64,000 nt of DNA, taken from assembly GCF_036192275.1 (NCBI RefSeq), contig NZ_CP108088.1:3659501-3723500 (forward strand), read 5' to 3'. Position 1 is the first letter of the stretch. Each line of letters starts with the position of its first letter. The notes beneath the pieces are model-generated. The model had not been told where the DNA came from. It saw only the letters and a list, made by a program, of their open reading frames with translations, and searched no databases. Below, one piece after another: positions 8,730 through 16,777 of the stretch. The stretch comes from Streptomyces sp. NBC_00250. GTDB taxonomy: Bacteria; Actinomycetota; Actinomycetes; Streptomycetales; Streptomycetaceae. Both the position numbers and the translations under genes were made by a program.

Positions 8730-9551
8730 TCAGGCGCGGACGATCGCCTCCTGGATCTCCGTCACCCACTGCGAACGGTCCTCGGGGCACTCCAGGTACA
8801 GCTCACGCGCGTAGTGCCGCGTCTCGTACCCGTTGGCCTCGATCCAGCGGGCCAGCGTCTGGGCGGTCGGCAGGATCGTGTCCATCGAACCCCGGTGGAC
8901 GACGGTCGCCGCCTCCTCGATGCCGGGCAGCACGTGCACCTCGACACCCGCCACGACCGTCCCCTCCGGGACGGTCATGCCCGCGTGCACGAGGACCGAG
9001 CCGTCCCCCTTGCCCGCGTCCTCGTAGTACGCGATCCCCGGGCCGAACCCGGTGATCCCGGCCGCCTCCAGGCGGCCGCACAGCTCGTCGTACAGGGGCC
9101 CGATGACCGGGCTGATGTCGTGCGGGCCGAAGCTCGCGGCGACCGCGCTCAGTTCGGCGATCCGGACGGCGGGGATCTTCTTGACGACGACGTCCTGGGT
9201 GGACATGCGTCCCTCGCTCTCGATGGCTCGGAGCCGCGCGCCGACCTGGGCGAGCCGGGCCCGCGACGCCGCCAGGGCCTCTTCCAGCTCGGCCTGGCGC
9301 AGACGCAGCATGCCCCGCAGCTCGTCCGCGTCGATCGTCTCGTCGAGGATCGCCCCCACCTGTTCGAGGGTGAAGCCGAGGTCCTTGAGCGCGATGACAC
9401 GGTTGAGCAGGGCGAGCTGGTCGGCCGTGTAGAAGCGGTAGCCCGTGTGCGGGTCGACCCGGGCCGGGTGCAGCAGTCCGATGGCGTCGTAGTGACGCAG
9501 CATCCGGACCGACACCCGCCCGTGCCGGGCGAAGTCTCCGATGGTGAACAT
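8730..9551 (-). CDS. MerR-family regulator with GyrI-like effector domain
   Basis: A 273-aa regulator. Residues about 1-70 are the MerR winged helix (FTIGDFARHGRVSVRMLRHYD, IGLLHPARVDPHTGYRFY). A coiled dimerisation helix follows to about 120, and residues about 125-270 resemble the GyrI/BmrR effector-binding fold, which usually senses small hydrophobic or cationic compounds. ATG at 9551. A palindrome overlapping the -35 box lies just upstream, so it probably controls its own promoter. It stands next to a LeuE exporter on the same strand, which could be its target; that link is inference. Confidence 0.9.
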   Translation of the reverse strand: MFTIGDFARHGRVSVRMLRHYDAIGLLHPARVDPHTGYRFYTADQLALLNRVIALKDLGFTLEQVGAILDETIDADELRGMLRLRQAELEEALAASRARLAQVGARLRAIESEGRMSTQDVVVKKIPAVRIAELSAVAASFGPHDISPVIGPLYDELCGRLEAAGITGFGPGIAYYEDAGKGDGSVLVHAGMTVPEGTVVAGVEVHVLPGIEEAATVVHRGSMDTILPTAQTLARWIEANGYETRHYARELYLECPEDRSQWVTEIQEAIVRA

Positions 9552-9569
9552 GACGCCCCCTACGACACG

Positions 9570-9592
9570 CCCTCACACGGTGTGAGGGTCAA
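9570..9592 (-). promoter_or_regulatory. MerR-type operator within the merR promoter
   Basis: A 9-bp perfect inverted repeat with one central base (9570-9588, CCCTCACAC/GTGTGAGGG) directly abuts a TTGACC -35 box on the minus strand (9592-9587). A TTGAC box running into CTC...GAG dyads inside a long spacer is the classic layout for MerR-family control. A fitting -10 about 19 bases on (TGTCGT) is weak. Confidence 0.65.
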
Positions 9593-10245
9593 GCGGCGCT
9601 GCTGAGGGAGAGCTTCGCGGCGAAGCCGAGGAAGAGCGCGCCGGCGGCGGAGGTGGCTCCCGCCGAGAGGCGCCTGCGGCGCCGGAACGCGGCGGCGAGT
9701 CGGGTGCCGCCGAATATCAGCATCGTCAGGTAGAGGAAGCTGCCGATCTCCAGCAGGGTGCCGAGCACCAGGAAGGAGAGGGCCGGGTAGGCGTACGCGG
9801 GGTCCACGAACTGCACGAAGAAGGAGATGAGGAAGAGGATCGCCTTCGGGTTGAACAGGCTGATGATGAGCGCCCTGCGGTACGGGTTCTCCCCCGGCGC
9901 CGCCTGCACCTGCTCGGGCTCCTCGGTCACCGTCTCCCCGCGCGAGCGCCACATCGCCCAGGCCGAGCGCAGCATCCCGTACGCCATCCAGGCCAGATAG
10001 CCCGCGCCCGCGTACTTCACGATCATGAAGAGCAGCGGCGTGGTCTGGAGGAGCGAGGCCGCGCCGAGCGCGGCCAGCGTCATCAGGACCGCGTCGCCGG
10101 TGAAGACGCCGGCGGCGGCCTTGTACCCGGTCCGGGTGCCCTTACGGGCGGCGACGGACAGCACGTACAGCGAGTTCGGCCCCGGCAGAAGAATGATGAG
10201 GACGAGGCCCACGAGATAGGTCGGAAGATCGGTGACACCCAGCAT
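9589..10245 (-). CDS. leuE: LysE/LeuE-type amino-acid exporter
   Basis: A 218-aa membrane protein with five to six hydrophobic segments. The N-terminus carries the LysE/RhtB signature LPGPNSLYVLSVAARKGTRTGYKAAAGVFTGDAVLM, and the following LLQTTPLLFMIVKYAGAGYLAWMAYGMLRSA is close to E. coli LeuE. It probably exports leucine or related amino acids. ATG at 10245. An 11-bp perfect inverted repeat begins four bases upstream of the start and may be an operator or the terminator of the mutase gene. Confidence 0.85.
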   Translation of the reverse strand: MLGVTDLPTYLVGLVLIILLPGPNSLYVLSVAARKGTRTGYKAAAGVFTGDAVLMTLAALGAASLLQTTPLLFMIVKYAGAGYLAWMAYGMLRSAWAMWRSRGETVTEEPEQVQAAPGENPYRRALIISLFNPKAILFLISFFVQFVDPAYAYPALSFLVLGTLLEIGSFLYLTMLIFGGTRLAAAFRRRRRLSAGATSAAGALFLGFAAKLSLSSAA

Positions 10246-10248
10246 GAA

Positions 10249-10280
10249 GCGGAGTGTCGCATGTCAGTACGACACTCCGC
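10249..10280 (-). promoter_or_regulatory. 11-bp perfect inverted repeat at the leuE start
   Basis: Arms 10249-10259 and 10270-10280 are exact reverse complements around a 10-base loop. The repeat lies between the end of the mutase gene and the leuE ATG. It could terminate mutase transcription or be an operator over a leaderless leuE promoter (a GACACT hexamer sits seven bases before the ATG). The sequence does not decide between these. Confidence 0.5.
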
Positions 10281-10304
10281 CCGTGTGTTTCGTATCGCGG
10301 AAGA

Positions 10305-11885
10305 TCAGAACGCGTCGGTCGGGCTGTAGGTGCCCCAGACGTCGCGGAGTGCGTGGCAGACCTCGCCGACGGTGGCGCGGGCCTTGAGGGCGTCCTTCAT
10401 CGGGTAGAGCACGTTGTCGGTGCCTTCGGCCGCCTTCTTCAGTGCGGCGAGCGCGGCGTCCACCGCCGTCTGATCCCGCTCGGCGCGCAGTGTGGTGAGG
10501 CGTTCGGCCTGCTGGGCCTCGATGGCGGGGTCGACGCGGAGCGGCTCGTAGGGTTCCTCGACGTCGATCGTGTAGCGGTTGACGCCGACCACGACCCGTT
10601 CGCCGCTGTCGGTCTCCTGCGCGATCCGGTAGGCGGAGCGCTCGATCTCGCTCTTCTGGAAACCGTGCTCGATCGCGTTGACCGCCCCGCCCATCTCCTC
10701 GACCCGGCCCATCAGGTCCAGGGCCGCCGCTTCCACGTCGTCGGTCATCTTCTCGACGACGTACGAGCCGGCGAACGGGTCGACGGTGGCGGTCACGTCC
10801 GTCTCGTAGGCGAGGACCTGCTGGGTGCGCAGGGCCAGGCGGGCGGACTTGTCCGTGGGCAGGGCGATGGCCTCGTCGAAGGAGTTGGTGTGCAGGGACT
10901 GCGTCCCGCCCAGGACGGCCGCCAGGCCCTGGACGGCGACGCGGACGAGGTTGACCTCGGGCTGCTGCGCGGTCAGCTGCACACCGGCGGTCTGGGTGTG
11001 GAAACGGAGCATCAGCGACTTGGGGTTCCTCGCGCCGAACTCCTCCTTCATGACCCGCGCCCAGATCCGGCGGGCCGCCCGGAACTTCGCGACCTCCTCC
11101 AGGATCGTCGTGCGCGCCACGAAGAAGAAGGAGAGCCGCGGCGCGAAGTCGTCCACGTCCATGCCCGCCGCGACCGCCGTGCGGACGTACTCGATGCCGT
11201 CGGCCAGGGTGAACGCGATCTCCTGCGCGGGCGAGGCCCCCGCCTCCGCCATGTGATAGCCCGAGATCGAGATCGTGTTCCACTTCGGGATCTCACTGCG
11301 GCAGTACTTGAAGATGTCCGCGATCAGCCGCAGCGACGGCTTCGGCGGGAAGATGTACGTGCCCCGCGCGATGTACTCCTTCAGCACGTCGTTCTGGATC
11401 GTGCCCGTCAGCCTCTCGGCCGGAACGCCCTGTTCCTCACCGACGAGCTGGTACATGAGGAGGAGCAGGGCGGCGGGGGCGTTGATGGTCATCGACGTCG
11501 AGACCTTGTCCAGCGGGATGCCGTCGAACAGGATCCGCATGTCGTCGACCGAGTCGATCGCCACCCCCACCTTCCCGACCTCGCCCGAGGAGATCGGCGC
11601 GTCGGAGTCGTGGCCCATCTGCGTCGGCAGGTCGAACGCCACCGACAGACCCATCGTGCCGTTCGCGATCAGCTGCTTGTACCGGGCGTTGGACTCCACC
11701 GCCGTACCGAAACCCGCGTACTGGCGCATCGTCCACGGCCGGCCCGTGTACATCGACGGGTACACACCACGCGTGAAGGGATACCCACCCGGCTCACCCA
11801 GCTTCCCGGCCGGGTCCCAGCCCTCCAGGGCCCCCGGTCCGTAGACCGGCTCGATGGGCAGTCCCGACTCCGACTCGCGCGTCAT
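10305..11885 (-). CDS. Methylmalonyl-CoA-type acyl-CoA mutase large subunit without B12-binding domain
   Basis: A 526-aa catalytic TIM-barrel subunit of a coenzyme B12-dependent acyl-CoA mutase. Substrate-determining residues match methylmalonyl-CoA mutase, not isobutyryl-CoA mutase: Tyr56 (RQYAGF) and Arg174 (IARGTYIF) correspond by spacing to Tyr89 and Arg207 of the Propionibacterium enzyme, and His211 to His244. Isobutyryl-CoA mutases have Phe and Gln at the first two. The protein ends after the barrel and linker and has no DxHxxG cobalamin-binding domain, so a separate small subunit is required; none is encoded in this window. RBS GGGAGG is placed before ATG 11885. The substrate is likely a dicarboxylyl-CoA, by inference. 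Confidence 0.88.
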   Translation of the reverse strand: MTRESESGLPIEPVYGPGALEGWDPAGKLGEPGGYPFTRGVYPSMYTGRPWTMRQYAGFGTAVESNARYKQLIANGTMGLSVAFDLPTQMGHDSDAPISSGEVGKVGVAIDSVDDMRILFDGIPLDKVSTSMTINAPAALLLLMYQLVGEEQGVPAERLTGTIQNDVLKEYIARGTYIFPPKPSLRLIADIFKYCRSEIPKWNTISISGYHMAEAGASPAQEIAFTLADGIEYVRTAVAAGMDVDDFAPRLSFFFVARTTILEEVAKFRAARRIWARVMKEEFGARNPKSLMLRFHTQTAGVQLTAQQPEVNLVRVAVQGLAAVLGGTQSLHTNSFDEAIALPTDKSARLALRTQQVLAYETDVTATVDPFAGSYVVEKMTDDVEAAALDLMGRVEEMGGAVNAIEHGFQKSEIERSAYRIAQETDSGERVVVGVNRYTIDVEEPYEPLRVDPAIEAQQAERLTTLRAERDQTAVDAALAALKKAAEGTDNVLYPMKDALKARATVGEVCHALRDVWGTYSPTDAF

Positions 11886-12079
11886 TGACCGTGCCTCCCG
11901 ATAGCTTGTTACTCAGCGGTACTGGCCCTCGCGACGGACTGTAGCGGCGGGTGTCCGAGCCCTGGAGAGCAGCTCGCTGGGACCTTCCTCACAGCATGCG
12001 CGGATCGTGACCCACCTGCGCAACCGCACACGCGCGGGATGCATCCCTACGTACACACGACTCGTCCCGGGGGGCAAAA

Positions 12080-12976
12080 ATGAAGCGGTCTTCTTCCGTC
12101 ATACGCAGAGCGGTTCTGGCAGCGGCCTCGGTGGCCCTCGCCGCGGGCTGTACGGCCCAGGCGGCCGGCTCCGGAGGCGGTTCCGCGAGCCCGACGAAGG
12201 GGCCGACGACCTCCGCGCCCGCACCGGCCGCGTCCGGCACCCCCACCGATGCCCCGACCGAGGACGGCAAGGCCCCGTCCCCCTCGGGCACGACGGCGGA
12301 GCCCACCTACGCGCCCACCGATGCCCCCACCGGGACGCCGGCGCCCGACGTCCTGATGGGTGACGGGGACGAGAACGAGCAGGTCCGCGAGCTGCAGGCG
12401 CGGCTGCGCCAGCTCGGGTACTTCGACCGGGCACCCACCGGTTTCTACGGGACCATGACGGCCGGCTCGGTCAAGGCCTTCCAGAAGAAGCAGGGTCTGC
12501 CCCGGACGGGCTCGGTCGACGAGGCGACCTGGCAGGGGCTGCTCGGCGCGAGCCGGAAGCCGACCGCCGACGAGTTGAAGCCGTCGACCACCAACCAGCT
12601 CGACACCCCCGACGCGCGGTGCATGACCGGCCGGGTGCTCTGCATCAGCAAGGAGAGCCGGACCCTCGCCTGGATGATCGACGGCAAGGTCGTCTCGGCG
12701 ATGGACGTCCGCTTCGGCTCGGAGAACACCCCGACCCGTGAGGGCACGTTCACCGTCGAGCGCAAGGTCCGTCAGGACTGGTCGCGGCTCTACCACACGC
12801 CGATGCCGCTCTCGATGTACTTCAGCCGTGGCCAGGCGGTGCACTACTCGGCGGACTTCGCGGCCCGCGGCTACAACGGGGCCTCGCACGGCTGCGTCAA
12901 CGTCCGGGACCGGGTCAAGCTCACGACCCTCTTCGACCAGGTGAAGGTCGGCGACAAGGTCGTCGTCCACTGGTGA
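12080..12976 (+). CDS. L,D-transpeptidase lipoprotein with peptidoglycan-binding domain
   Basis: A 298-aa exported protein. The signal peptide ends in a lipobox (ALAAGC, Cys at about 23) and is followed by a Ser/Thr/Pro-rich spacer. A PG_binding_1 domain spans about residues 95-155 (VRELQARLRQLGYF, GFYGTMTAGSVKAFQKKQGL). A YkuD catalytic domain runs to the end, with SHGCVNVR and the nucleophile Cys at about 272. It should form or edit 3-3 cross-links in peptidoglycan outside the membrane. ATG at 12080 has a G-rich ribosome site seven bases upstream. Three tandem GATCCGGGA units overlap and follow the stop codon (12975-13001). Confidence 0.92.
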   Translation: MKRSSSVIRRAVLAAASVALAAGCTAQAAGSGGGSASPTKGPTTSAPAPAASGTPTDAPTEDGKAPSPSGTTAEPTYAPTDAPTGTPAPDVLMGDGDENEQVRELQARLRQLGYFDRAPTGFYGTMTAGSVKAFQKKQGLPRTGSVDEATWQGLLGASRKPTADELKPSTTNQLDTPDARCMTGRVLCISKESRTLAWMIDGKVVSAMDVRFGSENTPTREGTFTVERKVRQDWSRLYHTPMPLSMYFSRGQAVHYSADFAARGYNGASHGCVNVRDRVKLTTLFDQVKVGDKVVVHW

Positions 12977-13037
12977 TCCGGGAGATCCGGGAGATCCGGG
13001 AGGGGCTCGACCGGTGACCCGGGAGGGAGAGGGAGAG

Positions 13038-13076
13038 GGCGCGGGTGGGACCGGGGGAACGTGCCCCACCCGCGCC
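13038..13076. terminator. Bidirectional terminator between convergent genes
   Basis: A 12-bp perfect stem (13038-13049 with 13065-13076) and a 15-base loop separate the L,D-transpeptidase gene from the convergent sigma-associated membrane protein gene. Confidence 0.8.
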
Positions 13077-13173
13077 GAGTGCGCGGAGCCGTAGGTACGG
13101 GGGGAACCCCGGCTCACTGCGCGGCCGATGACCAGTCGGCTCACTCAGTACTGCGCCGACGGGCCGAGAAGTG

Positions 13174-14331
13174 TTACACCGGGAGCGGAACGCGTGCGCT
13201 GACGCCGATCCCGAGGGGAAGCGGGGCGGTGAGCCGGGCGGAGTCCGGGGCCCAGGGCAGTGCCGTGTCGCGGCGGTCCTTGCCGCCGCCGCTGCCATCG
13301 GTGTCGCCGCGCGAGTCGCCGCTGTCGCCGTCGCGCCCGTCGCTGGGCTTGCCGTCGTCCTTGGCGTCGCCGTCGGAGTCCTTCGAGTCGTCGTTGCCGC
13401 TGTCCTTGCCGCCGTCCTTGGTGCCGTCCTCGGGCGTGCCCGTGGCGCCGCCGAGGATGCGGTCGCAGTAGCGGCGCAGGGTCTCGCCCGCGCGCAGGGT
13501 GTTCATGAGCCCCTGCCGGCCGGTGGCGTCGAGCTTCCCGGACCGGTACTCACGGCAGGCCTTGGCCACCCGCTCCCAGGAGTTCGTACCGCCCGGGTCG
13601 CCGCCCGTGCCGCCGGTCTCCTTGTCCTTGCCGCCCGGCCCCGTCGTGCCGGTGCTCGCGCCCGGGGTGCTCGTGCCCGGCTTCGGGGTGCCCGGTCCCC
13701 GGGTGTCCGTGCCGTGGCCGTCGGGGCCTCCGGTGGGCGGCGCCGAGGTGCCGGTGTCATCGCCGGCCGTGGGGGACGCGCCGGGCGTGGGGTCGTCGCC
13801 GCCCGGCCGCGTCGGGGGTGCCTCGGGGTCCTGGCGTATGCCGGGGTCCTCCGAGACGAGCGGGTCGGTGGTCTCCCCCGCCGTGACGGAGCTGGCGGGC
13901 GCGGGACCCACCATCGGCAGCACACCCGTTCCCGCGGCGACGGCGACCCCTCCGACGGTGACGGCGGCGACCGCGGCGGCGAGTCCGTACCGGAAGGAAC
14001 GTCCCCAGCGGCGGCTCGGGGCAGCGGAAGGGGCGGCGGCGAGCCGCACCCGGCCGAGTTCGGCGCGCTCGGTGCGGCCGGCCGGCCCCGCGGCGACGGG
14101 GGCGGCGGCGCGCTCGGCGGCGGCGGCGCGGAAGGCGGCGAGCGCGGCGGCCTCGCCCGGAAGTTCGGCGTGCGCGGCCGGGAGGACCGCCGGGGTGCGA
14201 GCCGCGTCGAGGGCTCCCGCGAGCCGCTCGGCCTGGGAACGCGCGTGGTCGTCGACGGCATCGACCGACTCGCCGCGGAGCAGCCGCTCCGCGGCCTCCT
14301 GGTCGAGCCACTGGTACCGCTCGTCGGCCAT
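13174..14331 (-). CDS. Membrane-anchored protein coupled to ECF sigma factor (putative anti-sigma/regulator)
   Basis: A 385-aa protein that starts MADERYQWLDQEAAERLL. A roughly 110-residue cytosolic N-terminus is followed by one transmembrane helix (YGLAAAVAAVTVGGVAVAAGTGVLP). The long outer region is rich in Pro/Gly/Thr, with a WERVAKACREYRSG...TLRRYCDRILGG segment and an Asp/Ser/Gly/Lys-rich tail. The ATG at 14331 overlaps the sigma-factor stop by one base (TGATG). Position and topology fit a membrane regulator of the sigma factor. The HxxxCxxC zinc motif of typical ECF anti-sigma factors is absent, so the inhibitory role is inferred. Confidence 0.72.
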   Translation of the reverse strand: MADERYQWLDQEAAERLLRGESVDAVDDHARSQAERLAGALDAARTPAVLPAAHAELPGEAAALAAFRAAAAERAAAPVAAGPAGRTERAELGRVRLAAAPSAAPSRRWGRSFRYGLAAAVAAVTVGGVAVAAGTGVLPMVGPAPASSVTAGETTDPLVSEDPGIRQDPEAPPTRPGGDDPTPGASPTAGDDTGTSAPPTGGPDGHGTDTRGPGTPKPGTSTPGASTGTTGPGGKDKETGGTGGDPGGTNSWERVAKACREYRSGKLDATGRQGLMNTLRAGETLRRYCDRILGGATGTPEDGTKDGGKDSGNDDSKDSDGDAKDDGKPSDGRDGDSGDSRGDTDGSGGGKDRRDTALPWAPDSARLTAPLPLGIGVSARVPLPV

Positions 14332-15080
14332 CACATGTCCTTCTGCGTACGCGGACGTGATTGCGTCACACCGCCGGGGGTCACGGACCCCGGCACGCGC
14401 CCGCGTTGCGGAGGCACACCGTCCAGCGGGACGACGTCCTCGCCGGTGCCGTCGGGACCGGTCGCCTCTCCGTCGACGCCGAGGAGTTCGGCGAGCTTCT
14501 TGAGGCCGCGGTGGGCGGCGGTACGGACGGCTCCGGGGCGTTTCCCCAGGGTGTCGGCGGCGGTCTTGGCGTCGAGGCCGACGACGACGCGCAGGACGAC
14601 GGCCTCGGCCTGGTCCTGCGGGAGCTGGGCGATCAACTGCATGGTGTGGCCGGTGGCCAGTGCCTCCAGGGCTTCGCCCGCGGTGTCGGACGTTGCCGGC
14701 TTGTCGGTGAGTTCGGTCTCGTCGGCGCCGACGGCGGGGCGCCTGCCGCGCATCCTGACGTGGTCGAGGGCGCGGTTGCGGGCGATCCGGGCCGCCCAGC
14801 CACGGAAGCGGTCCGCGTCGCCGTCGAAGCGGTCGAGGTCGCGGGCGATCTGAAGCCAGGCTTCCGAGGCGACGTCCTCGGCCTCGGTGTCGCCGACCAG
14901 TGTGCGTATGTAGCCGAGCAACCGTGGATGCACGGCGCGATACACAGTACGGAAGGCGTTCTCGTCCCCGTCCTGAGCAGCGAGCACCGCGGTCGTCAGC
15001 TCCGCGTCGTCCCCCAGCACTCCCCAAACCCTGTTCGTCGGTCGCGTCGTCGCTTCATCGCGGCTGGTCACCACCGCCAC
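14331..15080 (-). CDS. ECF-type RNA polymerase sigma factor
   Basis: A 249-aa sigma-70 family protein. Region 2 is at about residues 40-110 (AFRTVYRAVHPRLLGYIRTLVGDTEAEDVASEAWLQIARDL, FRGWAARIARNRALDHVR). Region 4 is at about 145-200 (LPQDQAEAVVLRVVVGLDAKTAADTLGKRPGAVRTAAHRGLKKLAELL). A disordered Pro/Gly tail of about 45 residues is longer than usual. The start at GTG 15080 is probable but several in-frame GTGs lie nearby. A TAGCGT hexamer at 15104-15099 could be its -10. Confidence 0.85.
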   Translation of the reverse strand: MAVVTSRDEATTRPTNRVWGVLGDDAELTTAVLAAQDGDENAFRTVYRAVHPRLLGYIRTLVGDTEAEDVASEAWLQIARDLDRFDGDADRFRGWAARIARNRALDHVRMRGRRPAVGADETELTDKPATSDTAGEALEALATGHTMQLIAQLPQDQAEAVVLRVVVGLDAKTAADTLGKRPGAVRTAAHRGLKKLAELLGVDGEATGPDGTGEDVVPLDGVPPQRGRVPGSVTPGGVTQSRPRTQKDM

Positions 15081-15143
15081 GCTGCCTCGCGCACCTGCAC
15101 GCTACGTCGTGTCGCGGCGTCGCGTCCACGCGGTCCGGGGTCT

Positions 15144-15158
15144 TTGTACAACTTGCAA
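15144..15158. promoter_or_regulatory. TTGTACAA/TTGCAA palindromic motif
   Basis: TTGTACAACTTGCAA contains a perfect 8-bp palindrome and a second TTG/CAA dyad. It lies 64 bases upstream of the sigma gene on one side and well upstream of the Clp-N gene on the other. It stands out from the surrounding GC-rich sequence and looks like a protein-binding site. The binding protein is unknown. Confidence 0.3.
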
Positions 15159-15246
15159 CCTTCGAGCGGTGGTGTGCGCGATGCCTCCGGCAAAGTCGCG
15201 CTGCGCGCGGTGTGACAGAAACCGCACCCCTGGCGCTGAAAGGAGT

Positions 15247-15317
15247 ACGGAGCCGTGCTGCGGCTCCGTGGACGACGGCCGGGGTCTCTCCTGTGGGGGG
15301 TGGCGACCCCGGCCGTC
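15247..15317 (+). terminator. Tandem hairpins with T tract in the sigma/Clp-N intergenic region
   Basis: Stem 1 is 15247-15255 with 15261-15269 (9 bp). Stem 2 is 15274-15286 with 15305-15317 (13 bp, perfect), followed by a run of five T (15321-15327 region). This is a strong intrinsic terminator on the plus strand in a 320-base gap (15081-15399) with no annotated upstream plus-strand gene, so a short transcript or leader probably ends here. A 37-codon reading frame with a good ribosome site (GTG 15255 to 15368) overlaps it, but I do not call it. Confidence 0.6.
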
Positions 15318-15352
15318 TCCCTTTTTCCCCTGATTCCCTCCATTTTCAGGGT

Positions 15353-15393
15353 GTCAACCGATGGTTGACAGTCCAGGACTGTCAACCTAGGGT
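15353..15393 (+). promoter_or_regulatory. Leaderless promoter embedded in overlapping GTTGAC palindromes
   Basis: A TTGACA -35 (15365-15370), a 17-base spacer, a TAGGGT -10 (15388-15393), then six bases to ATG 15400 make a near-ideal leaderless promoter. A 25-bp palindrome with 12-bp arms (15363-15387) covers the -35 and the whole spacer. Its left arm also pairs with a further half-site at 15353-15359 (GTCAACC/GGTTGAC). A dimeric repressor bound here would block transcription; the downstream HTH protein is the obvious candidate. Confidence 0.75.
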
Positions 15394-15399
15394 TGCCTC

Positions 15400-16143
15400 A
15401 TGACGAATCCAGTCGGCATGAATGTCCCTGTCCGTCTCGACGAGCTCATCGACGCGATCAAGAAGGTCCACCCCGACGCCCTGGACCAGCTCTCCGACGC
15501 GGTCATCGCGGCGGACCACCTCGGCGATATCGCCGATCACCTCATCGGCCACTTCGTGGACCAGGCCCGGCGCTCGGGCGCCTCCTGGACCGACATCGGC
15601 CGCAGCATGGGCGTCACCCGCCAGGCGGCCCAGAAGCGTTTCGTCCCCAAGGACCCGGACGCGGAGAAGATGGACGCGAGCGCGGGGTTCGGCCGCTTCA
15701 CCCCCCGGGCGCGGAACGTCGTCGTCTCCTCCCAGAACGAGGCCAGGAGCGCCGAGAACGACGAGATCCTCCCCGCCCACCTGACGCTCGGCCTGCTCGC
15801 CGAGCCCGAGGGGCTCGCGGCGCTCTGGATCGCCTCGCGGGGCGTGACCGCCGACCAGGTCCGTGAGGCCGCCAAGGCGACCCTGCCGCCGGCCGCCGCC
15901 GAGATGCCCGCGCTCGTCCCGTTCGACGCGGCGTCGAAGAAGGTCCTGGAGCTGACGTTCCGCGAGGCGCTGCGCCTCGGCCACCACTACGTCGGCACCG
16001 AGCACATCCTGCTCGCCCTCCTCGAACACGAGGACGGTGCGGGCGTGCTGACCGACCTCGGCCTCGACAAGGCCACTGCGGAGCAGCAGATCGCCGAGAC
16101 GATCGCCTCGGCGACGATCGCGGCCCCGGAGGAGGCTTCCTAG
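15400..16143 (+). CDS. HTH protein with Clp N-terminal (substrate-binding) repeats
   Basis: A 247-aa protein. Residues about 1-85 hold a helix-turn-helix (SWTDIGRSMGVTRQAAQKRF). Residues about 95-235 hold two Clp_N/ClpA-type repeats (FTPRARNVVVSSQNEARSAENDEILPAHLTLGLL and KKVLELTFREALRLGHHYVGTEHILLALL). No AAA+ ATPase domain is present, so it cannot be a Clp unfoldase itself. It is probably a regulator that can present itself or others to a Clp protease, or that senses protein damage. Its promoter is covered by palindromes, suggesting autoregulation. ATG 15400 is chosen because the -10 lies six bases upstream; an internal ATG at 15418 is less likely. Confidence 0.85.
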   Translation: MTNPVGMNVPVRLDELIDAIKKVHPDALDQLSDAVIAADHLGDIADHLIGHFVDQARRSGASWTDIGRSMGVTRQAAQKRFVPKDPDAEKMDASAGFGRFTPRARNVVVSSQNEARSAENDEILPAHLTLGLLAEPEGLAALWIASRGVTADQVREAAKATLPPAAAEMPALVPFDAASKKVLELTFREALRLGHHYVGTEHILLALLEHEDGAGVLTDLGLDKATAEQQIAETIASATIAAPEEAS

Positions 16144-16150
16144 GAGTGCC

Positions 16151-16711
16151 TCAGGCGGTGCGGGCCCGGCGCGAGACGACCGCGCGCAGCACCCGGCCGC
16201 CCTCGACGGAGAGTTCACGGGCCCGGCGCAGTCCGGTCGGGCCGTGGGCGACCGATTCGAGGACGGACTGCTGGCGGCGGAGTTCTCCGGCGAGCAGCGG
16301 TCCCGCACCACCGGCGTCCCCGGCGCGGCAGCGCTCGACGAGACCGTCGGGCGCCTCGGCCGCGTCGTACCGCCCGTGCAGGGCGAGGGCGGTGACGGAG
16401 CACGCACCGGCCCAGGCGCGCAGGGCCTCGGCCGTCCAGGCGGCCGGGGCCTCCGCCAGCATCCGGCGTACGGCCCGGGCGTCCTCCGTACCGTCGGCGT
16501 CCAGCTCGACGCGGGCCTTGGCGACGGCCTCGCCCCAGGCGTCGCCGTCGCCGCGCGCGACGGCCGCCCACACGGGCCGCAGGGCGTCGCCCCGGTCGCC
16601 GGCGAGCAGCGGGAGGCAGCGGTCGAGGCAGGCGAGCCCGGCCGCGGCCAGGCCGCGCTCATCGGCCCCGTCGATCAGTTCCAGCAGGCTCCGGCCCGTC
16701 ACCGACGTCAT
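16151..16711 (-). CDS. Conserved hypothetical actinobacterial protein
   Basis: A 186-aa, Ala/Leu/Arg-rich, probably all-helical soluble protein that starts MTSVTGRSLLELIDGADERGLAAAGLACLDRCLPLL. No catalytic motif or membrane segment is visible and I do not recognise the family. ATG 16711 has a GAGGAGG ribosome site. It converges with the Clp-N gene (seven bases between stop codons). GC codon bias is normal for the genome. Confidence 0.7.
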   Translation of the reverse strand: MTSVTGRSLLELIDGADERGLAAAGLACLDRCLPLLAGDRGDALRPVWAAVARGDGDAWGEAVAKARVELDADGTEDARAVRRMLAEAPAAWTAEALRAWAGACSVTALALHGRYDAAEAPDGLVERCRAGDAGGAGPLLAGELRRQQSVLESVAHGPTGLRRARELSVEGGRVLRAVVSRRARTA

Positions 16712-16777
16712 GGACGCCTCCTCGCCACCAGATACGGACGCAGTACGTCCACTACTGCGCCGGACAGCGCTTTTTCG

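Noticed and set aside
12975..13001. Three tandem GATCCGGGA units as a possible regulatory or CRISPR-like array
   Set aside because: Short 9-bp slippage repeats directly after a stop codon with no spacers; no CRISPR array or cas gene exists in the window.
15255..15368. 37-codon frame with a good ribosome site
   Set aside because: It overlaps a strong terminator and has no homologue I recognise. Kept only as part of the sRNA/leader observation.
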